Positions 33,995 through 43,130 are shown, counted from the stretch's first letter. The stretch: DNA of 56,072 bases from Prevotella sp. (GCA_017402445.1 JAFPME010000005.1:1-56072); one strand, 5' to 3'. Notes: a model not told the origin generated them from the letters alone. A program made the numbers and translations.

Positions 33995-36391
33995 ATGAAA
34001 AGAATACTGACCTTCGTGGCGGCTGCGCTCGTAGCAATGGCCTCACAAGCACAAACGCGACAAGCCATCTGTCTGAACGACGGATGGAAGTTCCAACTCG
34101 GAGATGTCGGCAATGCAGAAAAATCCGACTTCAACGACAGCGGATGGCGGACACTGACGCTTCCGCACGATTTCCAGATAGAACAGTCATGGGTTCCGCC
34201 GACGGCAGACGAGCGTCCTGACAACACCGACGTGGCCGCCAACATCAAAAGCCGCCTCTCCAGCAGAGGATTCAAGGAGATGGGGCGCGGGTGGTACCGC
34301 CTGCATTTCACACCGGCTGACAGTCTGAAGGGTCGGCGCGTGCTCATCGACTTCGCAGGAATCATATATGTGGGTGACGTTTACCTGAACGGTGAACTCG
34401 TCGGAGGTACCGACTACGGATACGTCGGCTTCGAAATCGACGTCACAGACAAGCTGCGCTACGGTCAGGAAAACGTACTGGCCGTTATGGCAGATACGCG
34501 CGAACCCGCCAATTCGCGCTGGTACACGGGCGGAGGCTTGTTCCGTGGCGTGAAAATGGTGACAACACCGAAGGATATGTACTTCAACCGCCATCCGCTC
34601 TGCATTTCGACGCGCGACAACCGCTATGTCAGCATCGGCGCGGAATACACAAACCGCACCAAAGCGAAAGAAGTTAACTTCCGCATTCGCGTCTACGATC
34701 CCAACGGTCTGATTGTCTACGACGGAAAGTCCACGCAGAAACGGAATCCACAAGCACGCACGGTGGAACGTCAGCTGGCCGACATCGAAGTGAAGGACCC
34801 GCAGTTGTGGGACACCGAAAAGCCCCGTCTCTACAGGGCTGTGGTCACGATGCTGCGCGAAGACGGCTCCGTGGCCGATGAAGTTTCATCGTCGTTCGGC
34901 ATCCGTACCGTAGAGTTCGGCCCCGACTTCGGCATGAAGCTCAACGGCAAGAAGGTGCTCCTCAAGGGCTATGCCAACCACCACACGCTCGGAGCGCTCG
35001 GTGCTGCCAACTATCCCGACGCTATCGAGAAGCGCATTCTGCTGATGAAGCAGTTCGGAATGAACCATATACGCACCTCTCACAATCCATATAGCCGCGA
35101 ATTCATAGAGCTTTGCGACAAGCACGGCATCCTCGTTGTCGACGAGCTTTACGACAAATGGACCCGACAGCACACCGGTGGGCGCGTGAGTTTCGAGGAA
35201 CACTGGCAGAAAGAGGTGCCCGAATGGGTGAAGCGCGACCGCAACTCACCTTCCGTCGTGCTGTGGAGTCTCGGCAACGAGCTGCAACAAGACCCCAATC
35301 AGCCGTTCAACGACTTCGGCGTCACCATGTATAAGCTCATGCGGACGCTCATACAGCGATACGATTCCACACGTTTGGTCACCGTGGCCATGCATCCACG
35401 CTACCGCAATTGGGACACCGATTCGCTGCCTGCCGACCTCGCCATGCAGACGGATGTGCAGTCGTACAACTACCGTTATATGTATTTCCCTGGCGACGGA
35501 CGCCGTTTCCCGTGGATGAAGTTCTACCAAAGCGAGGCTTCCGTAGCCGCCATGGGACAGAATTTCTTCGAAATGGACCTCAACAAGGTTATCGGACTGG
35601 CTTACTGGGGGGCAATCGACTACCTCGGAGAGTCGCAAGGATGGCCCAACAAAGGCTGGGCTCAGGGTGTCTTCGACATCTCTTTGGAGCCAAAACCGAA
35701 GGCTTACTACATGAAAAGCTTCTTCAAGCCCGAAGAACCGCTGGTGCACATCGCCGTCATCGACAGCAAGCAGGACATTGAATGGAACGGTGTACAGACT
35801 GGTAACGACGGTATGAGCGACCACTGGAACCGCAAGCCGGGACAGAAGCTGTCGCTCATCACCTACACGAACGCTGACGAGGTAGAGCTGAAGCTCAACG
35901 GAAAGAGCCTTGGAAAGAAGGAAAACCCGAAGAGCGACGCCAAACGGCGCAACCAGATACGCTGGGAAGGCATTGAATATCAGGACGGACGGTTCGAAGC
36001 CATCGCCCGGACGAACGGCAATATCGTTGCCCGCCATCAGATAGAGACTACAGGTAAGGCATCGAAGCTCTTGGTTCAGCCGGAAATCTTGCCCGATCAG
36101 AAGTATGAAGAAGGCTCACTCATTCACGTCCGCATCCATGCTGTAGACAGCAAAGGGCGTCGCACCTACGCAGCTCAGGACGATCTGAAGTTCACAGTCG
36201 AAGGAAATGCCAGCATTGTAGCCGTCACTAACGGCGACATCACGAGCGACGAACTGAATGCAACCGACCACCGCCACCTCTGGAACGGCTCCGCCATGGT
36301 CATTCTCCGCCTTGGCAAGAATCCAGGTAAGGTCACCCTGACCACAACCAGCCCCGCCTTCAAGACGGTGAAGACGAAACTGCTGAAATAA
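33995..36391 (+). CDS. GH2 glycoside hydrolase, likely beta-galactosidase
   Basis: A 798-aa exported enzyme (signal peptide 1-20, ending ASQAQ). Order: jelly-roll sugar-binding domain (about 21-195; WRTLTLPHDFQIEQSW, GWYRLHF, VYLNGELVGG), immunoglobulin-like domain (about 200-305), TIM barrel (about 306-600), then C-terminal beta domains (DEVELKLNGKSLGKKENP; LIHVRIHAVDSKGRRTYA). In the barrel the acid/base Glu429 lies in VVLWSLGNELQQ and the nucleophile Glu514 in MKFYQSEASVAAMG. The family includes beta-galactosidases, beta-glucuronidases and others. In a rhamnogalacturonan I locus, removal of beta-galactose side chains is the most plausible use. It is the last gene of the operon, with a strong terminator 14 bases on. 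Confidence 0.9.
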   Translation: MKRILTFVAAALVAMASQAQTRQAICLNDGWKFQLGDVGNAEKSDFNDSGWRTLTLPHDFQIEQSWVPPTADERPDNTDVAANIKSRLSSRGFKEMGRGWYRLHFTPADSLKGRRVLIDFAGIIYVGDVYLNGELVGGTDYGYVGFEIDVTDKLRYGQENVLAVMADTREPANSRWYTGGGLFRGVKMVTTPKDMYFNRHPLCISTRDNRYVSIGAEYTNRTKAKEVNFRIRVYDPNGLIVYDGKSTQKRNPQARTVERQLADIEVKDPQLWDTEKPRLYRAVVTMLREDGSVADEVSSSFGIRTVEFGPDFGMKLNGKKVLLKGYANHHTLGALGAANYPDAIEKRILLMKQFGMNHIRTSHNPYSREFIELCDKHGILVVDELYDKWTRQHTGGRVSFEEHWQKEVPEWVKRDRNSPSVVLWSLGNELQQDPNQPFNDFGVTMYKLMRTLIQRYDSTRLVTVAMHPRYRNWDTDSLPADLAMQTDVQSYNYRYMYFPGDGRRFPWMKFYQSEASVAAMGQNFFEMDLNKVIGLAYWGAIDYLGESQGWPNKGWAQGVFDISLEPKPKAYYMKSFFKPEEPLVHIAVIDSKQDIEWNGVQTGNDGMSDHWNRKPGQKLSLITYTNADEVELKLNGKSLGKKENPKSDAKRRNQIRWEGIEYQDGRFEAIARTNGNIVARHQIETTGKASKLLVQPEILPDQKYEEGSLIHVRIHAVDSKGRRTYAAQDDLKFTVEGNASIVAVTNGDITSDELNATDHRHLWNGSAMVILRLGKNPGKVTLTTTSPAFKTVKTKLLK

Positions 36392-36405
36392 ATACCAATA
36401 CGAAG

Positions 36406-36444
36406 AAAGCCGGCCTGGAGCGCGATTTGCTCCAGGCCGGCTTT
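36406..36444. terminator. Bidirectional terminator between convergent GH2 and esterase genes
   Basis: A perfect 15-bp GC-rich stem (36406-36420 with 36430-36444) closes a 9-base loop. The arms end in AAA and TTT, so it can work for both the GH2 gene and the convergent esterase gene. Confidence 0.85.
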
Positions 36445-36475
36445 CATTATTGTACAAACGTCCCCGTTTCTCGTC

Positions 36476-38158
36476 CTATTTCTTCAGGAATGCAGCCAGC
36501 TTGCTGTTAATCTGCCGCAACCCTTGCGCCACACTCTTAGCGTTAGTCTTCGCTCCAAGGAGTGATGTATGGGTGTGGTCGCGTTTGAAATACTTAGAAG
36601 CCTTCTCCTTGCTGCCGCACTTGCGATCGAGGAAATCGGCAGTAATGTTGTGCAGATCGACGAATTCGCAGCCCGTTTCCTCGCAGACGTCGCGGTACCA
36701 GCGTCCGTATGTGTCGTTGCGGCGCTCAATCTTGCCGCCAGGCCACTCGTTTCGCGGAGTCAGCGAGACGATGATGGGCGTTGCACCTTTCTCCCGCACA
36801 TCGTCGATGAACTTTCTGAGGTACCATCCGAAGCTGTACACCATCTCGTAATCGCCGGGATGGACATCTGTTACCTTCATACGCTGATCAATGACGTTGC
36901 CGTTATTGGACTGACCCTTCGCTGCCTGCATCTTGTAGACGTGGCAAGTGTCGGCCGACGAAGCGATACAACCGCGGTATTTGGGCCGTTCTATCTCGCC
37001 GATGTCATTGTGTCCGAACTCTATGAGCACGAAGTCGCCCGGACGCAGACTGTTGTAGACGCGGTCCCAACGTCCTTCGCGCAGGTAACTACGGCAACTG
37101 CGTCCGGCCTGTGCAGCGTTGACGATTTGTATCTTGCTCTCGTCGAAGACTGTATTTGCAACGGCTCCCCAGCCCCACATGCCGTCTTTCTCCTTGTCTT
37201 CATTCTTCACCGTACTGTCACCAGTGATGAAAACAACGGGACGGCCGTCGGTTCGATCGATGTCATACTGCGGCAGTTCGATGTTCTTCAGCATGGCCTG
37301 GAGCGGACGCAGCGCCGGATTGCGACTGGCAGCAATGCCCTCGGCGGCACTTCGCGCGTTCATCATTGCCCCGAAGCGACTGGTGTGGATATGATCGCCG
37401 TGGAAATGGTATTTCTCCTTCCACTTGCTGTAGCTGTCGAGCTTCTGTCCCGAAATCTCGTTCTGGTCGATAAAGGGCACGCCTTCCTCAGCAGCCACCT
37501 GCATGAGCCACTGCGTGTGCGGCTTGCGCACAATCTTTCCGTTGTCGTCGAAGGCGTCGCGCGGTGTCAGCGACATCAGAATTGGGTTTCCGCCTTGCGC
37601 TCTCACGTCGTTGATATACTTGCGCATGTAACCGCCATAGGTGTAGACCGTCTCGTGCTGGCCCGTTTCCTGAATGACAACATTCAGCGTATCGTCGCCC
37701 ACACCGGGTATGCTGGCGCGCGCCCGACCGCTATCATAGGGTCCGTTATCGTTGTGTCCGATGGAGATAATCACCCAGTCGCCGGGCCGGATGGCCTGCC
37801 GGATGGGCTCCCACAGCCGGTTGTAGAACGTTCGGCTGCTCATTCCCCCGAGTGCCTGGTTCTCCACGGTGATCTGATTCTCGTCGAAGAACTCATGGGC
37901 GAAGTACCCCCAGCCCCACTGTCCGTTGTTTCCGTTGCCCAAAGTGCCGTTGCGCATGGTGCTGTTTCCGATGAGGAAGAGCACCGGATGGTTGCCCCTG
38001 CGCGAGCTTCCGGGCACGGGCCGCGCCGTCTGTGCTATCTTCAGGCTGTCGAACGTGTTGTCGACCACCTTGTTCACATCCTCCACACCGTTTCTGACCT
38101 GCGCCGTGCAGACCGTTGCGAGCCCCATCATGAGGGCTGCTGCTACTGTTCGTTTCAT
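36476..38158 (-). CDS. Double-domain rhamnogalacturonan acetylesterase (tandem SGNH, CE12-like)
   Basis: A 560-aa secreted protein (signal peptide 1-20) with two SGNH esterase domains in one chain. Domain 1 spans about 55-285: nucleophile Ser66 in FLIGNSTMRNG, SIGHNDNGP and the Asp-His pair in GDHIHTSRFGA. Domain 2 spans about 305-560: Ser315 in FITGDSTVKNE, LIEFGHNDIGE and DHTHTSLLGAK. Both keep a complete catalytic set, so both are probably active, perhaps on O-2 and O-3 acetyl groups of galacturonate. Its start codon overlaps the stop of the GH28 gene (ATGA), so the two are translationally coupled. It is the third acetylesterase gene of the locus. Confidence 0.9.
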   Translation of the reverse strand: MKRTVAAALMMGLATVCTAQVRNGVEDVNKVVDNTFDSLKIAQTARPVPGSSRRGNHPVLFLIGNSTMRNGTLGNGNNGQWGWGYFAHEFFDENQITVENQALGGMSSRTFYNRLWEPIRQAIRPGDWVIISIGHNDNGPYDSGRARASIPGVGDDTLNVVIQETGQHETVYTYGGYMRKYINDVRAQGGNPILMSLTPRDAFDDNGKIVRKPHTQWLMQVAAEEGVPFIDQNEISGQKLDSYSKWKEKYHFHGDHIHTSRFGAMMNARSAAEGIAASRNPALRPLQAMLKNIELPQYDIDRTDGRPVVFITGDSTVKNEDKEKDGMWGWGAVANTVFDESKIQIVNAAQAGRSCRSYLREGRWDRVYNSLRPGDFVLIEFGHNDIGEIERPKYRGCIASSADTCHVYKMQAAKGQSNNGNVIDQRMKVTDVHPGDYEMVYSFGWYLRKFIDDVREKGATPIIVSLTPRNEWPGGKIERRNDTYGRWYRDVCEETGCEFVDLHNITADFLDRKCGSKEKASKYFKRDHTHTSLLGAKTNAKSVAQGLRQINSKLAAFLKK

Positions 38159-39513
38159 TTGATTGATTCTCCGTTGATGATAATATTCTTGATGACAGTG
38201 TTCTCTATCATGCTCTTGTCGAAGGCGCGTGCCTCATCCTGCACGTCGCAGTTCTCGAACGTGAAGTCCAGAAGACGGTATTTGTCCGACGTTCCCACAT
38301 CGAAGAAGTTCTTACACGACATGCGAATGTTCGACAGACGGATGTTGTTGCACTGCGAAAGCGGCATGCCGGCGCGGTCTTCGGGCTTGAAGAACTGCGT
38401 CCAGGGGCGCACCACGAGGAAGCTGCCGCAGTTGCCTGTGAAGTCTTCGACGGTCACGTACTCGTAGTGTTGCGGCGTGTCGGGGCGCATCTTCAGCCAG
38501 AGCACACGGTTGGCATCCTCGGCCTTGCATCGACGCAGGATGATATTGCGGTCGTGGAGCGACTCACTGCCGAGCGTCAGGCATCCATGCACCTTGCCGT
38601 AGGTGCAGTCTTCGATGATGACATTGTAGTTGGGACCGTTCTTCGGGTCTTTGTCTGCCCATGTTCCCTTTCCGCCTTTCAGCACCACGGCGTCGTCGTT
38701 CACGTTCATGTAGCATCCATGCACAAGCACGTCGTGGCAGAAATCGATGTCGATGGCATCCGAACTGGGAGCTCCACGCTTCGGTTCTGCGGCGAAGACA
38801 TTCTCCGTGGGGGCATAGATATAGCACCCGAGGTAGCGCACATGGTCGCTATGGTAGACGTGGTTGGTCCAGAACGGACTGTTGATGAGTCGCACGTCCT
38901 GCACGGTGACGTTCTTGCTGTTCGATATATAGGTCAGACGGGGCCGCATGGCTTCCAGATTGGTACACTGACGATTGTATTGCCGACGGATCCAGAACTC
39001 TTCCCAGTAGAGATGTCCGTTGCCGTCGATGGTCCCAGGCCCTGAAATAGTAAAGCCGTCCACGCCGTCGGCATTCACCAAAGCGGCGAAATACTTGATG
39101 CTCTGCCCCTCCATGCGCGAGTCGAGCAGGCGGAAATGGCGGATGCGGTCGCTGCCTTTCAGCTTGCCGCCCTCCCGTATCTGAAGGTGAGTGCCCTGCC
39201 TGAAGAAGAGCGAACCGCTCAAAAAGGTGCCGCGAGGCACCACGATGACGCCCCCACCCTCGCTGGCGGCACGGTCGATAACGGCCTGTATGGCCTCGGT
39301 CTGCACGAGCGTGCTGTCGTCGGCACGCACGCCATAGTCGGTAATAACGTACTGTTTACCCAGCTGGTTCATGTCAACGCGTGTCGTATCGCTGAACCAC
39401 GCAGGAATGGGCGTCCCGTCGGGGAACAAGGACGGCTGCTGTTTCTTCTTACTCTTGCCATCTGCCGACACGGCCAGCATGACAAGCAGTGCCATGAACA
39501 AAGTTTTTCTCAT
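38155..39513 (-). CDS. Polygalacturonase-family enzyme, GH28
   Basis: A 452-aa exported parallel beta-helix enzyme. I start at the ATG at 39513 (MRKTLFMALLVMLAV), giving a signal peptide ending VSADG. The N-terminal pectate-lyase-like strand is YVITDYGVRADD, and the inner helix includes GVDGFTISGPGTIDGNG. The GH28 active-site region reads APSSDAIDIDFC, NVNDDAVVLKGG (the Asp-Asp pair) and VHGCLTLGSES, and LWLKMRPD replaces the usual RIK. It would hydrolyse galacturonate linkages of homogalacturonan or the galacturonate-rhamnose bond of rhamnogalacturonan. The family contains both, and the locus favours the second. It leads a two-gene operon with the double esterase and diverges from the araC-type gene. 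Confidence 0.92.
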   Translation of the reverse strand: MRKTLFMALLVMLAVSADGKSKKKQQPSLFPDGTPIPAWFSDTTRVDMNQLGKQYVITDYGVRADDSTLVQTEAIQAVIDRAASEGGGVIVVPRGTFLSGSLFFRQGTHLQIREGGKLKGSDRIRHFRLLDSRMEGQSIKYFAALVNADGVDGFTISGPGTIDGNGHLYWEEFWIRRQYNRQCTNLEAMRPRLTYISNSKNVTVQDVRLINSPFWTNHVYHSDHVRYLGCYIYAPTENVFAAEPKRGAPSSDAIDIDFCHDVLVHGCYMNVNDDAVVLKGGKGTWADKDPKNGPNYNVIIEDCTYGKVHGCLTLGSESLHDRNIILRRCKAEDANRVLWLKMRPDTPQHYEYVTVEDFTGNCGSFLVVRPWTQFFKPEDRAGMPLSQCNNIRLSNIRMSCKNFFDVGTSDKYRLLDFTFENCDVQDEARAFDKSMIENTVIKNIIINGESIK

Positions 39514-39529
39514 CAGATTAGTCTTTTGA

Positions 39530-39567
39530 TTTATCAAATGCATTTGTTTTTATCGAATGCAAAAGTA
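39530..39567 (-). promoter_or_regulatory. Promoter box and candidate operator of the GH28 operon
   Basis: On the minus strand TACTTTTG (39560-39567) matches TAnnTTTG; no TTG lies at the -33 distance. Just downstream a 12-bp direct repeat occurs, TTTATCAAATGC (39530-39541) and TTTATCGAATGC (39549-39560) as read on the plus strand, 19 bases apart. The palindrome CAAATGCATTTG lies between. Direct repeats about two turns apart suit an AraC-type regulator, and one is encoded next door. Confidence 0.4.
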
Positions 39568-39784
39568 GGAAAATAATCCGAAAAGCCATCATAATATTTG
39601 ATTTTTCGCATTCGTTTTTTGACAACAGGCAGCCCGCCTGAGCAACGCCCTGCCCCGTGCCGAAAAAACAACAGAATCTATGCCGACCGTTTTTCCGTCG
39701 CAAAAAAAAGCCCATCTGCACTTTTTCGGGCTGCGGCAACCATTATTTCTGCCCTTATCACATTCTGTTCTGAACTTTTTTACT

Positions 39785-39792
39785 TATCTTTG
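39785..39792 (+). promoter_or_regulatory. -7 box of the araC-type regulator gene
   Basis: TATCTTTG fits TAnnTTTG and lies 22 bases ahead of the ATG at 39815. No good TTG is present at -33. Confidence 0.4.
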
Positions 39793-39814
39793 CAACGCAA
39801 ATGAGAATCATGCC

Positions 39815-40690
39815 ATGCAACAAAGCAAATATCTTGTTGTCAACGAACGCGACGCTCAGTGGGGACTGGCTGTCAGCACGGTCGGTTACGAGGAAATAGG
39901 CATCGGCGAAGAATACCCTACTCACGGACATGCTGAAGGCTATTACTTCCACGTGAACAAAGGACGAGTGCTCAACGAATATCAATTGCTCTACATCATC
40001 GAGGGCGAAGGCATCTTTCAGTCTACCCATCAGCCACCCGTAAACATCAAAGCGGGCGACCTCTTCCTGCTGTTTCCCGGCGAATGGCACACATACCATC
40101 CTCTGCCCGAGAAGGGATGGAAGAAGTATTGGATCGGATTCAAGGGACCAAACATCGACAACCGCGTCAGACAACGCTTCCTCTCGCCCGAGAAGCCTGT
40201 CTTCCACGTCGGATACTCGGCCGAACTGGTGCGCCTGTACAAGAACGCCTACAAGACAGCACTGGCCGAAAAACCCTATTTCCAGCAGCTCCTTGCCGGC
40301 ATCGTCAACCTGCAAGTGGGGCTGATGTACTCGCTCGAACGCAGCAACATGCTCAACAAGAATCACGAGCACCTGAACATGATCGACCGGGCAAGGCTCC
40401 GCATACGCGAAACATTGGAAAGCGGGGTCACCATTCAGCAAATAGCACAGGAGCAAGGCGTCAGCTATTCCAACTTCAGAAAGCTCTTCAAGGAGTACAC
40501 AGGCATCTCACCCGCGCTCTATCAGCAGGACCTGAAGCTGCAACAAGCCAAGGAAATGCTCACCACCACCGCCATGAGCATCAAAGAAATAGCCTACCAG
40601 CTGAACTTCGAGTCGCCCGACTATTTCTCCTCCAAATTCCGATCAAAAACAGGCTTGAGGCCCAGCGAATTCCGAAATGCCCACCAATAA
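39815..40690 (+). CDS. AraC-family transcriptional regulator
   Basis: A 291-aa cytoplasmic regulator. I start at the ATG at 39815 (MQQSKYLVVNERDAQWG), since the frame upstream runs through the promoter. The N-terminal half is a cupin-like sensor (LLYIIEGEGIFQS, AGDLFLLFPGEWHTYHP). The C-terminal 100 residues hold two helix-turn-helix motifs (TIQQIAQEQGVSYSNFRKLF; MSIKEIAYQLNFESPDYFSS, then KFRSKTGLRPSEFR). It lies divergent from the GH28-esterase pair and is the only regulator in the locus. No hybrid two-component sensor or ECF sigma/anti-sigma pair is present, unlike many PULs. It probably senses rhamnose, galacturonate or a small oligosaccharide that reaches the cytoplasm and activates the pectin genes. 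The ligand is not visible from sequence. Confidence 0.92.
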   Translation: MQQSKYLVVNERDAQWGLAVSTVGYEEIGIGEEYPTHGHAEGYYFHVNKGRVLNEYQLLYIIEGEGIFQSTHQPPVNIKAGDLFLLFPGEWHTYHPLPEKGWKKYWIGFKGPNIDNRVRQRFLSPEKPVFHVGYSAELVRLYKNAYKTALAEKPYFQQLLAGIVNLQVGLMYSLERSNMLNKNHEHLNMIDRARLRIRETLESGVTIQQIAQEQGVSYSNFRKLFKEYTGISPALYQQDLKLQQAKEMLTTTAMSIKEIAYQLNFESPDYFSSKFRSKTGLRPSEFRNAHQ

Positions 40691-40721
40691 TGTAACGGAA
40701 ATGAGTATTTTTTCTTACAAA

Positions 40722-40754
40722 TTGGCAATTTCTGAAATTTTATTCTTACCTTTG
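40722..40754 (+). promoter_or_regulatory. Promoter of the psd-pssA operon
   Basis: TTG (40722-40724), a 22-base spacer and TACCTTTG (40747-40754), about 30 bases ahead of psd. The -7 box is a good match; the spacer is one base longer than usual. Confidence 0.45.
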
Positions 40755-40783
40755 CACGCAATTTGTATTCGTACTACTACTCC

Positions 40784-41482
40784 ATGGGAAAGAGAATCAA
40801 GAAAATAAAAAACATACGACTCCACCGCGAAGGTACCAATACGCTTCTCTATGTAGGCCTTGCCGCCGTGGCGGTGGGAGCCCTCTTGTGGTATCTCGCA
40901 GGCCCCAATCTTCTTTTCAAAGCATACGCCTGCCTCATGATTATCGTGTACGCCATCATGATCAACTTCTTCCGCTGCCCCATCCGATACTTCCAAGGAG
41001 CAACAGACGACGTGGTCGTGGCACCCGCCGACGGCCGAATCGTGGTGATTGAAGAAGTGGACGAGGACGAATACTTCCACGACAAGCGGCTCATGGTGAG
41101 CATCTTCATGAGCCTTTTCAACGTACACGCCAACTGGTTTCCCGTGGACGGCAGAGTAAAATTCGTCAAGCACTTCAACGGTAACTTCCATAAGGCGTAT
41201 CTGCCAAAGGCCAGCGAGGAGAACGAACACGCCGACATCATGCTCGAAACGGACAACGGCGTGGACATTCTCTGCCGCCAGATAGCAGGTGCCGTGGCCC
41301 GACGAATCGTCACTTACGCCAAGGACGACGAGGACTGCTACATTGACGAGCACCTCGGATTCATCAAGTTCGGCTCGCGAGTGGACGTCTTCCTGCCGCT
41401 CGGAACGGAGGTCTGCGTCAAGATGGGGCAGGCCACAACCGGCGACCAGACCGTCATCGCACGACTGAAAGGAAACGCATAG
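40784..41482 (+). CDS. psd: Phosphatidylserine decarboxylase, short form
   Basis: A 232-aa inner-membrane-associated enzyme that converts phosphatidylserine to phosphatidylethanolamine. The ATG at 40784 ([17 protein letters not shown]) is chosen over one seven codons earlier that adds only Tyr and Ser. Two hydrophobic segments (about 20-60) precede the catalytic part ([36 protein letters not shown]). The self-cleavage site is the Gly-Ser of [12 protein letters not shown], where Ser becomes the pyruvoyl group. This is the archaeal/Bacteroidota-type short Psd. It is followed after 77 bases by pssA, the preceding step of the pathway. Confidence 0.95.
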   Translation: MGKRIKKIKNIRLHREGTNTLLYVGLAAVAVGALLWYLAGPNLLFKAYACLMIIVYAIMINFFRCPIRYFQGATDDVVVAPADGRIVVIEEVDEDEYFHDKRLMVSIFMSLFNVHANWFPVDGRVKFVKHFNGNFHKAYLPKASEENEHADIMLETDNGVDILCRQIAGAVARRIVTYAKDDEDCYIDEHLGFIKFGSRVDVFLPLGTEVCVKMGQATTGDQTVIARLKGNA

Positions 41483-41559
41483 ACAGCAAACAACACCCAC
41501 GGGAACAGCAGCGACGCTCTGAAGCAGCATCCATGAAACGAAGAAACACGTAAAAGACA

Positions 41560-42279
41560 ATGGGAATCAAGAAGCATATTCCAAACACCATCACCTGCTG
41601 CAACCTCATTTCAGGCTGCATCGCCACCGTCTTCGCCCTCAACGGACAGTTTGCCATGGCCCTGCTGTGGATTGTCACAGGAGCCGTCTTCGACTTTTTC
41701 GACGGCATGACGGCACGGCTGCTGCACGTATCATCGCCCATCGGCAAGGAACTCGACTCGCTGGCCGACGACGTTACGTTCGGCGTGGCACCCTCGGCCA
41801 TGGTGTTCTACGAGCTGAGTGCCATGGACTACCCTACTGTCATGGAGCCCCTGCGGCCCTACATCCCCTATTTTGCATTCATCATGGCGGCATTCTCAGC
41901 CCTCAGACTGGCCAAGTTCAACCTTGACGAGCGACAGACTACCTCGTTCATCGGACTGCCTACACCGGCCAACGCCCTTTTCTGGGGCTCGCTGCTCGTC
42001 GGAGCCAACCAGTGGTTAGAGTCTTCGCCGAACAATGCGCCGCTGATCATGATCATGGTCCTGCTCAGTTGCTACCTGCTGGTGAGCGAGATACCGATGT
42101 TCGCCCTGAAGTTCAAGCAGTGGGGATGGAAGGGTAACGAAGTGAAATACATCTTCGTCGCCACCGCAGCCGCACTGATCATCCTGCTTGGCGTGAAAGG
42201 TATCGCCGTCGTCATTGCCTGGTACGTACTTCTTTCGGCCTTTGTGGGCAGAAAATCCGGCAGCGCTGACCCAGAGTGA
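41560..42279 (+). CDS. pssA: CDP-diacylglycerol-serine O-phosphatidyltransferase
   Basis: A 239-aa integral membrane enzyme that makes phosphatidylserine from CDP-diacylglycerol and serine. The CDP-alcohol phosphatidyltransferase signature is present as DFFDGMTAR followed by GKELDSLADDVTFG, with the metal-binding Asp residues in the usual spacing. About six to eight hydrophobic helices follow (LWIVTGAVFDFF, APSAMVFYEL, LIIMVLLSCYLLV-like, AALIILLGVKGIAVVIAWY). Together with psd it provides the cell's phosphatidylethanolamine. The downstream DUF4834 gene is 76 bases on. Confidence 0.95.
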   Translation: MGIKKHIPNTITCCNLISGCIATVFALNGQFAMALLWIVTGAVFDFFDGMTARLLHVSSPIGKELDSLADDVTFGVAPSAMVFYELSAMDYPTVMEPLRPYIPYFAFIMAAFSALRLAKFNLDERQTTSFIGLPTPANALFWGSLLVGANQWLESSPNNAPLIMIMVLLSCYLLVSEIPMFALKFKQWGWKGNEVKYIFVATAAALIILLGVKGIAVVIAWYVLLSAFVGRKSGSADPE

Positions 42280-42355
42280 GCATCCGCCGGGCACCCCTGC
42301 ACCGCAACCGCAATCCCCGTAAAACATCCGAACAACCTCATCATCCCATCCGACA

Positions 42356-42598
42356 GTGATCATTCTGAAGTTCATTTTCATCATCTTCCTCGTAGGACTG
42401 CTCATCGTGCTGTTCCTCGTCTTTGGCCTGTTCAACGTGGTCAACAAGGCCAGAAAGCAGTTCAAAGAACAAGGCGAACGCCCGAAGAACGTCAACGGAC
42501 AAGCCGTCACCGACACACGCTCGCCCAACCAAACCCGGCGGAAAATCATTGCCGACGACGAAGGCGAATACGTAGAATACGAAGAGGTGAAGGACTGA
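42356..42598 (+). CDS. Small single-span membrane protein, DUF4834-like
   Basis: An 80-aa protein starting at GTG (42356). An N-terminal transmembrane helix (LKFIFIIFLVGLLIVLFLV) is followed by a short charged cytoplasmic part (NKARKQFKEQGERP) and an acidic end (DDEGEYVEYEEVKD). This pattern fits the DUF4834 family, which commonly sits next to pssA in Bacteroidota. Function is unknown; by position it may assist phospholipid synthesis. No alternative ATG with the full helix is seen, so the GTG start seems real. Confidence 0.75.
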   Translation: MIILKFIFIIFLVGLLIVLFLVFGLFNVVNKARKQFKEQGERPKNVNGQAVTDTRSPNQTRRKIIADDEGEYVEYEEVKD

Positions 42599-42636
42599 AT
42601 CCACTCACCACGCCTTTCTATAACAGCCCCAGCTGC

Positions 42637-43041
42637 GACGTAACGAAGTCTCGGCCTCGCTATGACGTTATTTCGCTTTCGTTATGACGTTATATCATCG
42701 TCGTCATAACGTTATTCCACCTTCGTTATGACGTTATAACGACAACGAATTAACGTTATAGCGGCAACATATTAACATTAAAAACGGCAACCTGTTAACG
42801 CTAAAACGGCCTCTTCACAATGTCAAAACAGCCTGATCGTGTTGACGAAGCATTGCTTCCCGAATGCAAAATCAGTGAAATTGCCTGGCAATCTCAGTGA
42901 AATTGCGCTGCAAAATCAGTGAAATTACTGAGCAATTTCAATGAAGTTGCAATCTCCGACGGACCTTCCGGCAACGGAAAAGCAGCCGTTTGGCAAGTCT
43001 GGCACAGCCCGTCGGCAAATCGGAATGTCGCTTGCTGAAGA
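42637..43041. repeat. Intergenic degenerate array C, 22-bp period
   Basis: About 18 units fill most of the gap between convergent genes. Units from 42659 to about 42813 share a GTTATGACGTTAT- or TTAACGTTA-type core, with one 23-base unit. Four units at 42866, 42888, 42910 and 42932 share CAATCTCAGTGAAATTG-type cores. Units at 42954, 42976 and 42998 end in GGCAAC, GGCAAG and GGCAAA. Block order and words match array B. It is not coding because 22 is not a multiple of three. Confidence 0.82.
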
Positions 43042-43130
43042 AAGTGTGGGGGCGGGGAGAGGGGAACCGGAGAGTGGCCAGGGAGGAAAAATGCAGGCTT
43101 CGGAAAGCGGAAGCGAGCGGTCCGGACAAA

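Noticed and set aside
42637-43041. CRISPR array
   Set aside because: The units are degenerate and contiguous, with no identical repeats separated by unique spacers, and no cas gene is nearby.
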